Source of the DNA: a virus
Virus record (IMG/VR): IMGVR_UViG_3300024259_000036
Location: 1 to 58,587 of that record
Strand: one strand, 5' to 3'
Length of the DNA: 58,587 nucleotides
Shown: piece after piece, positions 28,515-35,806 of the stretch
Layout: each line of letters opens with the position of its first letter
How positions within the stretch are numbered: the stretch's first letter is position 1
The notes under the pieces: generated by a model
The model's database searches: none
Told to the model about the DNA's origin: nothing
What the model saw: the letters and a program-made list of their open reading frames with translations, nothing else
Translations under genes and position numbers: made by a program

Positions 28515-28759
28515 AAGTTAAAGAATACTTAACAGAGGCTACTGCTATGAAATGGACTGATAAGACACCTACTAAGAAAGGTCATTATTGGGTAAGGAAT
28601 GTTGATGGTAAAACTAAGAAGTTTATTGTATATTTTGATGGTAAGTATGTAGAAACAACATTAGGTAAAATGCTAATGAAGGATTTTTTGCCTGATAAAA
28701 GGGGATTTTCTGGTACTGAGCGTCAATGGGCTGGTCCACTTCCTGAACCGAAAGATTAA
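28511..28759 (+). CDS. Candidate internal/injected protein (CTS-like N-terminus)
   Basis: 82 aa starting MKVKEYLTEATAM. The N-terminus resembles the T4 capsid-targeting sequence MKTYQEFIAEA, with LTE then Ala as a cleavage site. The mature part is basic, with WVRNVDGKTKKFIVYFDGKY. Function unknown; the targeting idea is inference. Confidence 0.65.
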   Translation: MKVKEYLTEATAMKWTDKTPTKKGHYWVRNVDGKTKKFIVYFDGKYVETTLGKMLMKDFLPDKRGFSGTERQWAGPLPEPKD

Positions 28760-28762
28760 AAA

Positions 28763-29014
28763 ATGAAAGTTATTTTTAAAAAACTTAGAGAGATTAAAAA
28801 TAAGAGATATGATAGTGAGATAGTTCGTTTTTCTCTTAGTAAGGAAATGGAGTATTTGTTTGATGGTGTTACAGTAAGGGAAGTATGGAAAGAAAAAGAT
28901 TACTATAGATATACAGATAGAAATGATAAAGCAACTGAATGGTATATTGATGAAAGTTGGTTTAAAAAGGATGATTTTAGTGATATAGAAAGGATGTTCA
29001 ATATAGAATTATGA
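28763..29014 (+). CDS. MKVIFKKL-family small protein, copy 3
   Basis: 83 aa: KVIFKKL, MEYLFDGVTVREVW, SWFKKD. Clear paralog of copies 1 and 2. Its stop overlaps the next start (ATGA-type). Confidence 0.72.
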   Translation: MKVIFKKLREIKNKRYDSEIVRFSLSKEMEYLFDGVTVREVWKEKDYYRYTDRNDKATEWYIDESWFKKDDFSDIERMFNIEL

Positions 29015-29172
29015 ATGAAAAATGTGAACATGATATATTAGATGAAGATTATTTATATCAATATCAGTGTGAAACACCATACTGCACAGTAACAGAAGAA
29101 AAATGTTTACAATGTGGGTGTTTTATAGTATCATGTGGATGTGGATATAATAATGACGTTAGGGAGATTTAG
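29011..29172 (+). CDS. Small Cys-rich zinc-binding protein
   Basis: 53 aa; CEHD, then CETPYC, CLQCGC and CGCG. Its last codons and the stop TAG lie inside tRNA-Phe, so the tRNA supplies the stop codon. Confidence 0.7.
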   Translation: MNEKCEHDILDEDYLYQYQCETPYCTVTEEKCLQCGCFIVSCGCGYNNDVREI

Positions 29173-29238
29173 CTTAATTGGGAAAGCTCTGGTGTGAAGT
29201 ACCAGGATGAATCCGTTCGATTCGGATAATCTCCACCA
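29163..29238 (+). tRNA. tRNA-Phe(GAA)
   Basis: Acceptor GGAGATT/AATCTCC, stem CTGGT/ACCAG, loop GTGAAGT, CCA encoded. Confidence 0.88.
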
Positions 29239-29241
29239 TTT

Positions 29242-29315
29242 CCTCCTGTAGCTCAAAAGTAGAGCGTAGTCCTTATAAGGCTGTGACGAAGGAGCGTTAC
29301 CTTCCAGGAGGACCA
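29242..29315 (+). tRNA. tRNA-Ile(TAT)
   Basis: Acceptor CCTCCTG/CAGGAGG, loop CTTATAA, reads AUA, a frequent codon in these genes. Unusual T-loop AGCGTTA. Confidence 0.85.
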
Positions 29316-29322
29316 AAATTAT

Positions 29323-29391
29323 GTCCCTACTCACTGGGGTGGATGATCGGCTGCAACCCGATTAATTAGGGTTCGATTCCCTATAGGGACT
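29323..29391 (+). tRNA. tRNA-Cys(GCA), CCA not encoded
   Basis: Acceptor GTCCCTA/TAGGGAC, U73 as in Cys, stem ATCGG/CCGAT, loop CTGCAAC. Unlike the other tRNAs here the genomic sequence continues TAAAT instead of CCA. Confidence 0.85.
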
Positions 29392-29469
29392 AAATTCAGT
29401 TTTCATAAATATTGAACTTTTATATAAATAGGTATATAACAAATCTAATTTATAGGAGAGTTCGAGAAA

Positions 29470-30147
29470 ATGACGAAATATCTAGTATATAAAATAACCA
29501 ACAATATTAATAATAAAATCTATATAGGTGTTCACCAAACAAAAGATGTAAATGATGATTATATGGGTTCTGGTAAAGTATTAAAACGTGCTATTAATAA
29601 GTACGGTGTTAAATATTTTATCAAAGAAATACTATATGAATGTGAAACACAAGAGGAAATGTTACAAAGAGAAACGGATATTGTTAATAAGGAATTTGTA
29701 AGAAGGAAAGATACTTACAATATCAATTTAGGTGGTTATGGTGGATTTTACTGCCTTAATGATGGTAGTAAAGAACATATTGAAAGATGTACGAAAGGTG
29801 GTAAAAGAGGTGGTAAAACAAGTGGTAAAATACACGCTGAGAAATTAAAAAATGATAAAAAATACTTGAAAGAATTTTCTGAGAAATCGTCATTTTCAAT
29901 GAAAGAAAAGATAAAAAATGGTTTGATAAATCCTGGCTTGAATTTCAAAGGTTGTAAACATACAGATGAATCAAAAGCAAAGATAGGTAAGGCAAATTCC
30001 ATATATCAAACAGGTGAAGGCAATTCTCAATATGGTAAATGTTGGATATATTCAGAGGTAGAAAAGAGAAGTAAGTCAATTAAAAAGGAAGAATTAGATC
30101 AGTGGCTAGAACAAGAATGGTTGAAAGGTAGAAAGATGAAATGGTAA
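29470..30147 (+). CDS. GIY-YIG homing endonuclease
   Basis: 225 aa. YLVYKITN and KIYIGVHQT carry the GIY-YIG motifs, followed by the conserved Arg/Glu helices. The C-terminal half has NUMOD-type CKHTDESKAKIGKANS repeats for DNA contact. Lies between tRNA-Cys and tRNA-Met. TATAAATA sits about 35 nt before the start. Confidence 0.9.
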   Translation: MTKYLVYKITNNINNKIYIGVHQTKDVNDDYMGSGKVLKRAINKYGVKYFIKEILYECETQEEMLQRETDIVNKEFVRRKDTYNINLGGYGGFYCLNDGSKEHIERCTKGGKRGGKTSGKIHAEKLKNDKKYLKEFSEKSSFSMKEKIKNGLINPGLNFKGCKHTDESKAKIGKANSIYQTGEGNSQYGKCWIYSEVEKRSKSIKKEELDQWLEQEWLKGRKMKW

Positions 30148-30154
30148 AATTTGC

Positions 30155-30227
30155 CGCAGGTAGCTCTGGTGAGCCGCCGAGACTCATAATCTTGGAAAGC
30201 AGGGTTCAAATCCCTGACCTGCCTCCA
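30155..30227 (+). tRNA. tRNA-Met(CAT), initiator-like
   Basis: C1 faces C72 (unpaired, an initiator feature). Loop CTCATAA, T-arm TTCAAAT, CCA encoded, short D-loop (GCTC-TGGT-GAGC). Close relative of the minus-strand tRNA at 12382. Confidence 0.83.
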
Positions 30228-30233
30228 AAATAT

Positions 30234-30306
30234 GGCAACACCTTATGGTAAGGACTTACGGCTCATATTCGTGATGTTCGGGGATCGTTACCCCGTGTTG
30301 CTTCCA
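30234..30306 (+). tRNA. tRNA with CAT anticodon, elongator Met or Ile2
   Basis: Acceptor GGCAACA/TGTTGCT (fully paired, unlike the two initiator-like ones), loop CTCATAT, CCA encoded. Unusual T-loop ATCGTTA. Ile2 would require lysidine at C34. Confidence 0.82.
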
Positions 30307-30318
30307 AAGGGGATAACA

Positions 30319-30624
30319 ATGAAAGTATATCTTGACGATGTAAGGATACCTTCCAGTGATTGGAAACTAGTTAAATGGCCCAATGAAGCAATCAAGTTAC
30401 TCAAGACAGGAAAGGTAACAGAAATAAGTCTTGATCATGATTTGGGTAATGATAGAAAAGGTACTGGTAATGATGTAATACTATGGATGGAAGAAAAGGT
30501 AATTAATTCAAGTTTTATACCTCCTAAGATTCATATACATACAGCCAATTCATCTGCCCGTAGTAAAATGGAAAAGGGAGTTAAAAGTATATTAAAACAT
30601 TATCATGAAGGCAATAAGAGGTAA
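30319..30624 (+). CDS. Cyclic-phosphate-processing receiver-domain (cREC) protein
   Basis: 101 aa from the ATG at 30319 (AGGGGA site; upstream codons are tRNA). Receiver-like acidic motif YLDDVRIP (4-11), SLDHDLG (37-43) and HIHTANS (72-78) match the family proposed to process 2',3'-cyclic phosphate ends before RNA ligation. Pairs naturally with the Rnl2 ligase at 25355. Confidence 0.8.
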   Translation: MKVYLDDVRIPSSDWKLVKWPNEAIKLLKTGKVTEISLDHDLGNDRKGTGNDVILWMEEKVINSSFIPPKIHIHTANSSARSKMEKGVKSILKHYHEGNKR

Positions 30625-30628
30625 CATT

Positions 30629-30709
30629 ATGGATCCTGTAACTTCATTTTATGTGGTGTTAATTGTGTTAACCTTTGTAATCTGGTTAATCTTTACTAGT
30701 TGGAAATGA
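30629..30709 (+). CDS. 26-aa transmembrane peptide
   Basis: MDPVTSFYVVLIVLTFVIWL and six more residues form one hydrophobic helix. GAGGT site. The next gene starts 1 nt later. Very short, so uncertain. Confidence 0.5.
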   Translation: MDPVTSFYVVLIVLTFVIWLIFTSWK

Positions 30710-30710
30710 A

Positions 30711-31001
30711 ATGAATAATATATTTGTGATGTCATGGGATTATAGGGCTTATTATGATTTCCTAAGAAATTTACCTTTAGAATATAAAACATCTGGATAT
30801 ATTTATGTATATCTTAATGATTTAGACGCTTTAAGGGGCATTTCACATGTTGATATTATTAAACTGAATGGTTGGGAAAATAATATAGCATATACAGATA
30901 AATTTTGTAAAGAGTTAGAACATTTTCATACACCCAATTATATCAATTGTATTTATCCCATACCTGATCCCATCCTAGAATTATTCTCCAAGCCTCTATA
31001 A
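30711..31001 (+). CDS. Hypothetical protein
   Basis: 96 aa, rich in Tyr, Ile and Asn. No family recognised. The hairpin AGCCT/AGGCT overlaps its end. Confidence 0.6.
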   Translation: MNNIFVMSWDYRAYYDFLRNLPLEYKTSGYIYVYLNDLDALRGISHVDIIKLNGWENNIAYTDKFCKELEHFHTPNYINCIYPIPDPILELFSKPL

Positions 31002-31021
31002 AAGGCTCCACAATCTTTCAG

Positions 31022-31050
31022 TTTACAATTCTAAATATATATGATAAAAT
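31022..31050 (+). promoter_or_regulatory. Promoter, TTTACA-N17-TAAAAT
   Basis: 27 nt before the HD-domain gene. Confidence 0.7.
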
Positions 31051-31076
31051 AATCCTATAAACTAAAAGGAGACCTA

Positions 31077-31793
31077 ATGGCAACACAAGAGGAAAGGGAA
31101 GAAAATATATATAAAGAGATTATTGACCCCGATTATCCTCTACTTGTAGAATTCAAAGAAAAGGCACCTGGCACCTACCGACACTGTAATAACATTCTGA
31201 CCTTCTGTGAATCTGTTGCTAAAGAATTGGATTTGAATGTAGACTTGATGAGGGCAGCAGCACTTTACCATGATATAGGTAAAATGAACAGTCCAAAAGT
31301 TTTCAGTGAGAATCAAAACGGTACAAACATACATGACTCACTGGAACCAAAGACTTCATATCATTTGATAACAAGACATGTGGGGGATGGTATATTGATA
31401 CTTCTTCAAATACCTGATATGACCATTGAATTGTTAAATGTCATATCCCAGCATCATGGTAACACCGTATTAAAATACTTCTATGATAAGGATGATGTGG
31501 ATGAAGATAAGTATAGATACAAGTCCTCTGCTCCAACCACCTTAGAATCATCTGTTATTATGATTGCTGATTCAGTGGAAGCAACTGCGAGATCACTATT
31601 CAACAATGGAAAAATGGGTGATTCCGAGGATAAGAAGAAAGTGGTTAGTAAAACAGTTGATAAATTAATTAACGATAATCAACTGGATGAATTGAAGGTT
31701 GGTGACTTGAAGAAAATTAAGAATGTGTTACATAAAGAACTCCAAACTATGTATCATAAAAGGGAAGATTACGAAAAGGAGGAAGATGAATAA
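31077..31793 (+). CDS. HD-domain phosphohydrolase (PgpH/7TM-HD-like catalytic domain)
   Basis: 238 aa. H36, HDIG at 65-68, H101, H126-H127 and a later IADSVEATAR (Asp) complete an HD metal site. TYRHCNNI, LYHDIGKM, TSYHLITRHV and QHHGNT follow the cytoplasmic HD domain of PgpH, which hydrolyses cyclic di-AMP. Here it is soluble, without the membrane part. Could degrade host or defence cyclic nucleotides; substrate unproven. Confidence 0.85.
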   Translation: MATQEEREENIYKEIIDPDYPLLVEFKEKAPGTYRHCNNILTFCESVAKELDLNVDLMRAAALYHDIGKMNSPKVFSENQNGTNIHDSLEPKTSYHLITRHVGDGILILLQIPDMTIELLNVISQHHGNTVLKYFYDKDDVDEDKYRYKSSAPTTLESSVIMIADSVEATARSLFNNGKMGDSEDKKKVVSKTVDKLINDNQLDELKVGDLKKIKNVLHKELQTMYHKREDYEKEEDE

Positions 31794-31927
31794 TGATAGG
31801 TGCCATTTTGGATGCTTTAGTATATTCACTTTTGTTTTATTTTCATTTTTATCTTATTTCAATAACTGCAATCGTTTGTATATCAATGATCATAGCTGTA
31901 ATATCTGCAAATAAATGGGGGAATTAA
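31793..31927 (+). CDS. Small membrane protein
   Basis: 44 aa, two adjacent hydrophobic helices; start overlaps the HD gene stop (TAATG). Possibly a translationally coupled membrane partner. Confidence 0.6.
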   Translation: MIGAILDALVYSLLFYFHFYLISITAIVCISMIIAVISANKWGN

Positions 31928-31928
31928 A

Positions 31929-32207
31929 ATGTTAGAGAAAAAGGTAGAGCAATCCAATACCCTTAATTATATAAAGGATTATAATTCTCATTGGGAAAAT
32001 ATGGTAAGTAAAATTGTGGAAGATATCTATGTAAGTGGACCAGCATTCAAAAGTGCTTATGCTTCCAATTCTAAAAAAGTTTTCAAGAGAATAAATAGTA
32101 AAATGAAGGTGTCTCCTATTGACTTGAAGGAGACTATACATGCTTTTTATATGAGAATGGTACCACAAATGACTCCAGATGATGGGCCTAGAAGAGGAGT
32201 AGCATAA
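31929..32207 (+). CDS. Hypothetical protein
   Basis: 92 aa, helical, with a basic middle (SNSKKVFKRINSKMK). No family recognised. Confidence 0.6.
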   Translation: MLEKKVEQSNTLNYIKDYNSHWENMVSKIVEDIYVSGPAFKSAYASNSKKVFKRINSKMKVSPIDLKETIHAFYMRMVPQMTPDDGPRRGVA

Positions 32208-32356
32208 TGGAATACTATTGTGATAAATGTGATAACCCAATGGTTTATGTTTGTATGGAAGGGAAGAAATATAAACATGTTTGTATCAATTGTTATAAAA
32301 TAGAATATCTTGATAAAATGTATCCAGAAAGGAATCCAAATGATAAACAAACTTAA
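32207..32356 (+). CDS. Small zinc-finger protein
   Basis: 49 aa with CDKC (5-8) and CINC (27-30). Overlaps the ligase start by 17 nt. Confidence 0.65.
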   Translation: MEYYCDKCDNPMVYVCMEGKKYKHVCINCYKIEYLDKMYPERNPNDKQT

Positions 32357-34127
32357 AGAATATGATGCGGCATATTACAATGATGGTACTTCTTCCATGT
32401 CAGATAAAGAATATGATGATTTAAAGGATATAGCAAAAAAGGAATATCCTGATGATCCATATTTCTTAACAGTGGGTTCATCTGAAGGTAGCAAAGTTAA
32501 ATTACCTTATATACTAGGTAGTCTCAATAAGGTGAAACCCGAAAGTGTTGATAAATGGTTAGATAAATATCCCGAAGATTTTTGTGTAAGTCAAAAGTTA
32601 GATGGTGTAAGTATTTTTGTTAGATATAATAATGGTGGAGTGGAATTTGCCTGTACTAGAGGTGATGGAGAGTATGGTAAAGACATCACTAATAAGGCAA
32701 GAATATTCTGTAAACCTATTAAAAACAGAAGTCTTATGGAATTGCGTGGTGAAGCAATGCTCTTGGGTGATACATATAAAGACCTGGGATTTAAAACAGC
32801 AAGAAATGGTGTTGCTGGTATACTCAATAGAGATGAAACAGATGAAGTTAAACATATCACACCTTATTTTTATGAACTAATACAATATGCTGAATTAAGA
32901 ACGGTTAGTGAGTATGAAAGGTTTGTATTGATTGAGAGTTTGGGTTTAAAAGTTCCTGAATGGACAGTATTGAAAGAATTTGATAAAGATATTGTTATGT
33001 CTTTAATGAATACAACAGAATATGAGGTCGATGGTGTTGTATTAACAGTGAATGAAAATATAAGAGAAAATGTCAAATATCCTGATAATAAAGTAGCATA
33101 TAAAGTTCAAGGAAAGTCAATAAAATCAAGGGTTAAGGAAGTTAAATGGAATGTTGGCAGAACAGGACGAATTATACCTGTGGTTATCATAGATGAAGTT
33201 GAAATAGGTGGTGCCAAGATCAACAGAACAACAGGTTTTAATGCAAAATTCATTAATGATAATTATATAGTGAAAGGGACAGATATTGAAGTGGTTAGAA
33301 GTGGTGATGTTATACCTTATATAACAAAGGTTAACAATAAACCTTTACCAGACAGTAGGAATTTTCATATGCCACGAACTTGCCCCTCCTGTGGTGGATG
33401 TATAGAGTGGAAGGGTGTTGATCTTATATGTACCAATGATGCTTGTAATTCAAGGGTACTTAAAAAATTAGAATTCTTTTTAAGAAACTTGGGTGTTGAA
33501 AACATTACAACGGTGACATTGGAAAAACTTGGTGTGTTTTATATCGAGGATTTGTATGACCTTAATGAGTTTGAAATTGCTGAAATAGAAGGATTTGGTA
33601 TAAAAAGTGGTGAAATGATAGTCAATGAAATTAATAAAACTCTAAATACCACACAAGAGAAATTATTAGCATCATTTGGTATACCCGGTGTAGGTAAGAG
33701 AATGTCCAAGAACATTTTGAAATGTTTTGGAAGCATTGAGAAATTATTTGAAGTTAGTGAAATGGATTTACAAGAGTGTGATGGTGTGGGTCCTAAGATA
33801 GCACGTAATATTATGAAGAATATTATAAAGTGTTGGGATCTATATGACCATCTTGTTCATAATGTTGGGATGAAATTTATAAATGAGGAAAATAATATGT
33901 TACTGGAAAATAAAAAAATTACCCTTACAGGTAAAGGGGAAATGGGTAGAAAAGAACTTCAAGCAATGATTGAATTAGCAGGTGGTACTGTTAGTGGTAT
34001 AAGTAAAACAACTGATTATCTTGTAACCAATGATATTAATTCACAATCAGGTAAAATGAAAAAAGCTAGGGAATATGATATCCAGATTATATCCTATGAG
34101 GATTTAATGGATATATTGGAAAAATAA
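32340..34127 (+). CDS. ligA: NAD+-dependent DNA ligase
   Basis: 595 aa from the ATG at 32340 (AGAAAGGA site). The N-terminal Ia-like segment (residues 1-45) is shorter than usual; adenylation Lys86 in QKLDG, OB fold, a four-Cys zinc finger (CPSC...CTNDAC), helix-hairpin-helix repeats and a C-terminal BRCT domain (from about residue 525). Seals nicks during replication using NAD+, whereas T4 uses ATP. Full domain set, so probably active. Confidence 0.96.
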   Translation: MINKLKEYDAAYYNDGTSSMSDKEYDDLKDIAKKEYPDDPYFLTVGSSEGSKVKLPYILGSLNKVKPESVDKWLDKYPEDFCVSQKLDGVSIFVRYNNGGVEFACTRGDGEYGKDITNKARIFCKPIKNRSLMELRGEAMLLGDTYKDLGFKTARNGVAGILNRDETDEVKHITPYFYELIQYAELRTVSEYERFVLIESLGLKVPEWTVLKEFDKDIVMSLMNTTEYEVDGVVLTVNENIRENVKYPDNKVAYKVQGKSIKSRVKEVKWNVGRTGRIIPVVIIDEVEIGGAKINRTTGFNAKFINDNYIVKGTDIEVVRSGDVIPYITKVNNKPLPDSRNFHMPRTCPSCGGCIEWKGVDLICTNDACNSRVLKKLEFFLRNLGVENITTVTLEKLGVFYIEDLYDLNEFEIAEIEGFGIKSGEMIVNEINKTLNTTQEKLLASFGIPGVGKRMSKNILKCFGSIEKLFEVSEMDLQECDGVGPKIARNIMKNIIKCWDLYDHLVHNVGMKFINEENNMLLENKKITLTGKGEMGRKELQAMIELAGGTVSGISKTTDYLVTNDINSQSGKMKKAREYDIQIISYEDLMDILEK

Positions 34128-34176
34128 TGATCTATGTATAGAGCATAAAGCGGTCTTATGGGCTATATATAGATCA
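34128..34176 (+). promoter_or_regulatory. Nested hairpin after the ligase stop
   Basis: 34128-34141 pairs with 34163-34176 over 14 positions including one G-U; CATAA/TTATG nests inside. No T-run. It could protect the ligase mRNA end or mark a processing site. Confidence 0.55.
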
Positions 34177-34191
34177 CGAAAGGAGATACTT

Positions 34192-34782
34192 ATGAAATTT
34201 ACTGATTGGATGAAATATAAGGATATAAATGATTATAAAATATTAGAGAAAAGGATTCTTATAGATAATGAGAAGCATTGGTTTGCACCTAAATCTATAG
34301 ATGATAAGTTATGGTATGAAGGTGGTACTCTTTTACAGGAATATTATTCATTAAATGGTGAACTGTTAAAGGAAGGTGTATCACCAGATCAAATGGGTTT
34401 GGATAAGTTTAAAGGTGGTATCATAGTATTCTCAACAGATGTAAATGCTGTTAAAGTATCCAAATCCAAATTAGTGTCATGGTTTAAGAGTAAATATGAG
34501 ACATTTTATAATAGATTGATGAAGAATAAAAAACTTAGTAATATCATAACTTCTAAATTTTCAAAAGATATAGGTTCATTCACAATAGGTAATTTCTTTA
34601 AAGGTAGATATGTGGAGAATGGAAAAACTTTTGATGAGAAATCCACAAGTATTGAGATACTTGGTGTACCTTCAGAGGTATTGGTAAGACTAGCAACTGA
34701 AATAGCAAGAAATTTTAACCAATCAACTGTATTACTTAAAGATAAGAATACTAATAAAAATATATTAATAGATAAGAAATAA
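34192..34782 (+). CDS. Hypothetical protein, possible targeting N-terminus
   Basis: 196 aa, basic, starts MKFTDWMKYKDINDYKILEK; I-L-E at 17-19 could be an (I/L)xE cleavage site, but it is further in than usual. No known domain. AAAGGAG site. Confidence 0.6.
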   Translation: MKFTDWMKYKDINDYKILEKRILIDNEKHWFAPKSIDDKLWYEGGTLLQEYYSLNGELLKEGVSPDQMGLDKFKGGIIVFSTDVNAVKVSKSKLVSWFKSKYETFYNRLMKNKKLSNIITSKFSKDIGSFTIGNFFKGRYVENGKTFDEKSTSIEILGVPSEVLVRLATEIARNFNQSTVLLKDKNTNKNILIDKK

Positions 34783-34793
34783 GGAGATATATA

Positions 34794-35042
34794 ATGGGAC
34801 TTTGCGAGCGTTGTCGTACCATACTACCAGCACATATAATGTTTATGACTGAAAAGGGTGAACAAATATGTGCTTATTGTAAAACAGGTAAGAGTATCAT
34901 AACATTAGAGGATGATGCTGGAAATACTAGGAAACTTGATAAACAAGAGGCAGCTGGAAAATATAAAGAGTTTATGGATAATGTTATGAAAGGTCCTGAA
35001 GCAAAGAAATTCTTGGTAAAGGATGATAAATTAATAACATGA
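34794..35042 (+). CDS. Zinc-finger protein
   Basis: 82 aa. CERC (4-7) and CAYC (28-31), then a charged helical tail. Unknown role. Confidence 0.7.
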   Translation: MGLCERCRTILPAHIMFMTEKGEQICAYCKTGKSIITLEDDAGNTRKLDKQEAAGKYKEFMDNVMKGPEAKKFLVKDDKLIT

Positions 35043-35260
35043 TAACAATAGAAGATGCTAAAGCTATATACTTAAAGGTTACAGATGGAACAGAGGTTAA
35101 TGATAATTATGTAACTACAAAAGAGTTTCCAGCAAAATGTCGTAGAACAATACATCAAGGTGGAGCAGTATATGGAGTATTAACAAGAGATGATAAAGAG
35201 CAATTAGATAGAATAGAAGCAATGTTAATACAATTAAAAGGATATATAGATTTTGATTAA
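35039..35260 (+). CDS. Hypothetical protein
   Basis: 73 aa; start overlaps the previous stop. KRTIHQGGAVYGVLTRDD-like middle. No family recognised. Confidence 0.6.
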   Translation: MITIEDAKAIYLKVTDGTEVNDNYVTTKEFPAKCRRTIHQGGAVYGVLTRDDKEQLDRIEAMLIQLKGYIDFD

Positions 35261-35274
35261 GAAAGGTGATTACA

Positions 35275-35781
35275 ATGCAAACAATATTACTAAATGCAGA
35301 TTATTCCTATTTAAGCAGTGTTAAGTGGGAAAAGGCAATTTGCTTAATGGTTAAGGGTAAGGTACAAGTATTGAAATATACTAAAAGGGTTATCAGTAAC
35401 TTTGATGGTTCTGTAACAATGAAAGTGCCTTCAGTTATTAAACTAGTTAAATTCATTAGAACCCTTTTCCGCACTAAGGTTCCGTTCAGTAAAAGGAATG
35501 TTATAATTCGGGATGAATTCAAGTGTGCTTATTGTGGTGAAAAGTCTAAGAAATTGACTATTGACCATGTTCTACCTAGATCAAAGGGTGGTAAATCTTC
35601 ATTTGAAAATTGTGTCGCATCTTGTAAAGCATGTAACTCCAGAAAAGGAAACAGATTGTGCAATGATATCAAAATGTTTCCTAAGGTAAAGACATACCAA
35701 CCAACAATTTCAGAGTTCTTAATGATGAAGTTGAAGAATCTTGGTATTGATCAAACCCTGAAAGACTTAGGAGTATTTTAA
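35275..35781 (+). CDS. HNH endonuclease (bacterial-type, single HNH domain)
   Basis: 168 aa from the ATG at 35275 (AAAGGTG site). LLNADYSYLSSVKWEKAI start, then CAYCG, LTIDHVLPRSKGG and CKACNSRKG: a complete HNH with zinc Cys. This type is common in bacteria and T-even-like phages and may act at DNA ends or in packaging rather than homing. Confidence 0.88.
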   Translation: MQTILLNADYSYLSSVKWEKAICLMVKGKVQVLKYTKRVISNFDGSVTMKVPSVIKLVKFIRTLFRTKVPFSKRNVIIRDEFKCAYCGEKSKKLTIDHVLPRSKGGKSSFENCVASCKACNSRKGNRLCNDIKMFPKVKTYQPTISEFLMMKLKNLGIDQTLKDLGVF

Positions 35782-35806
35782 AGAAAGGAGAAAAGGAGAA
35801 TAAAAT

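Noticed and set aside
35275-35781. Homing endonuclease by default
   Set aside because: This HNH lacks NUMOD or other DNA-binding repeats and matches the bacterial-type HNH, so it is not counted among the homing genes.
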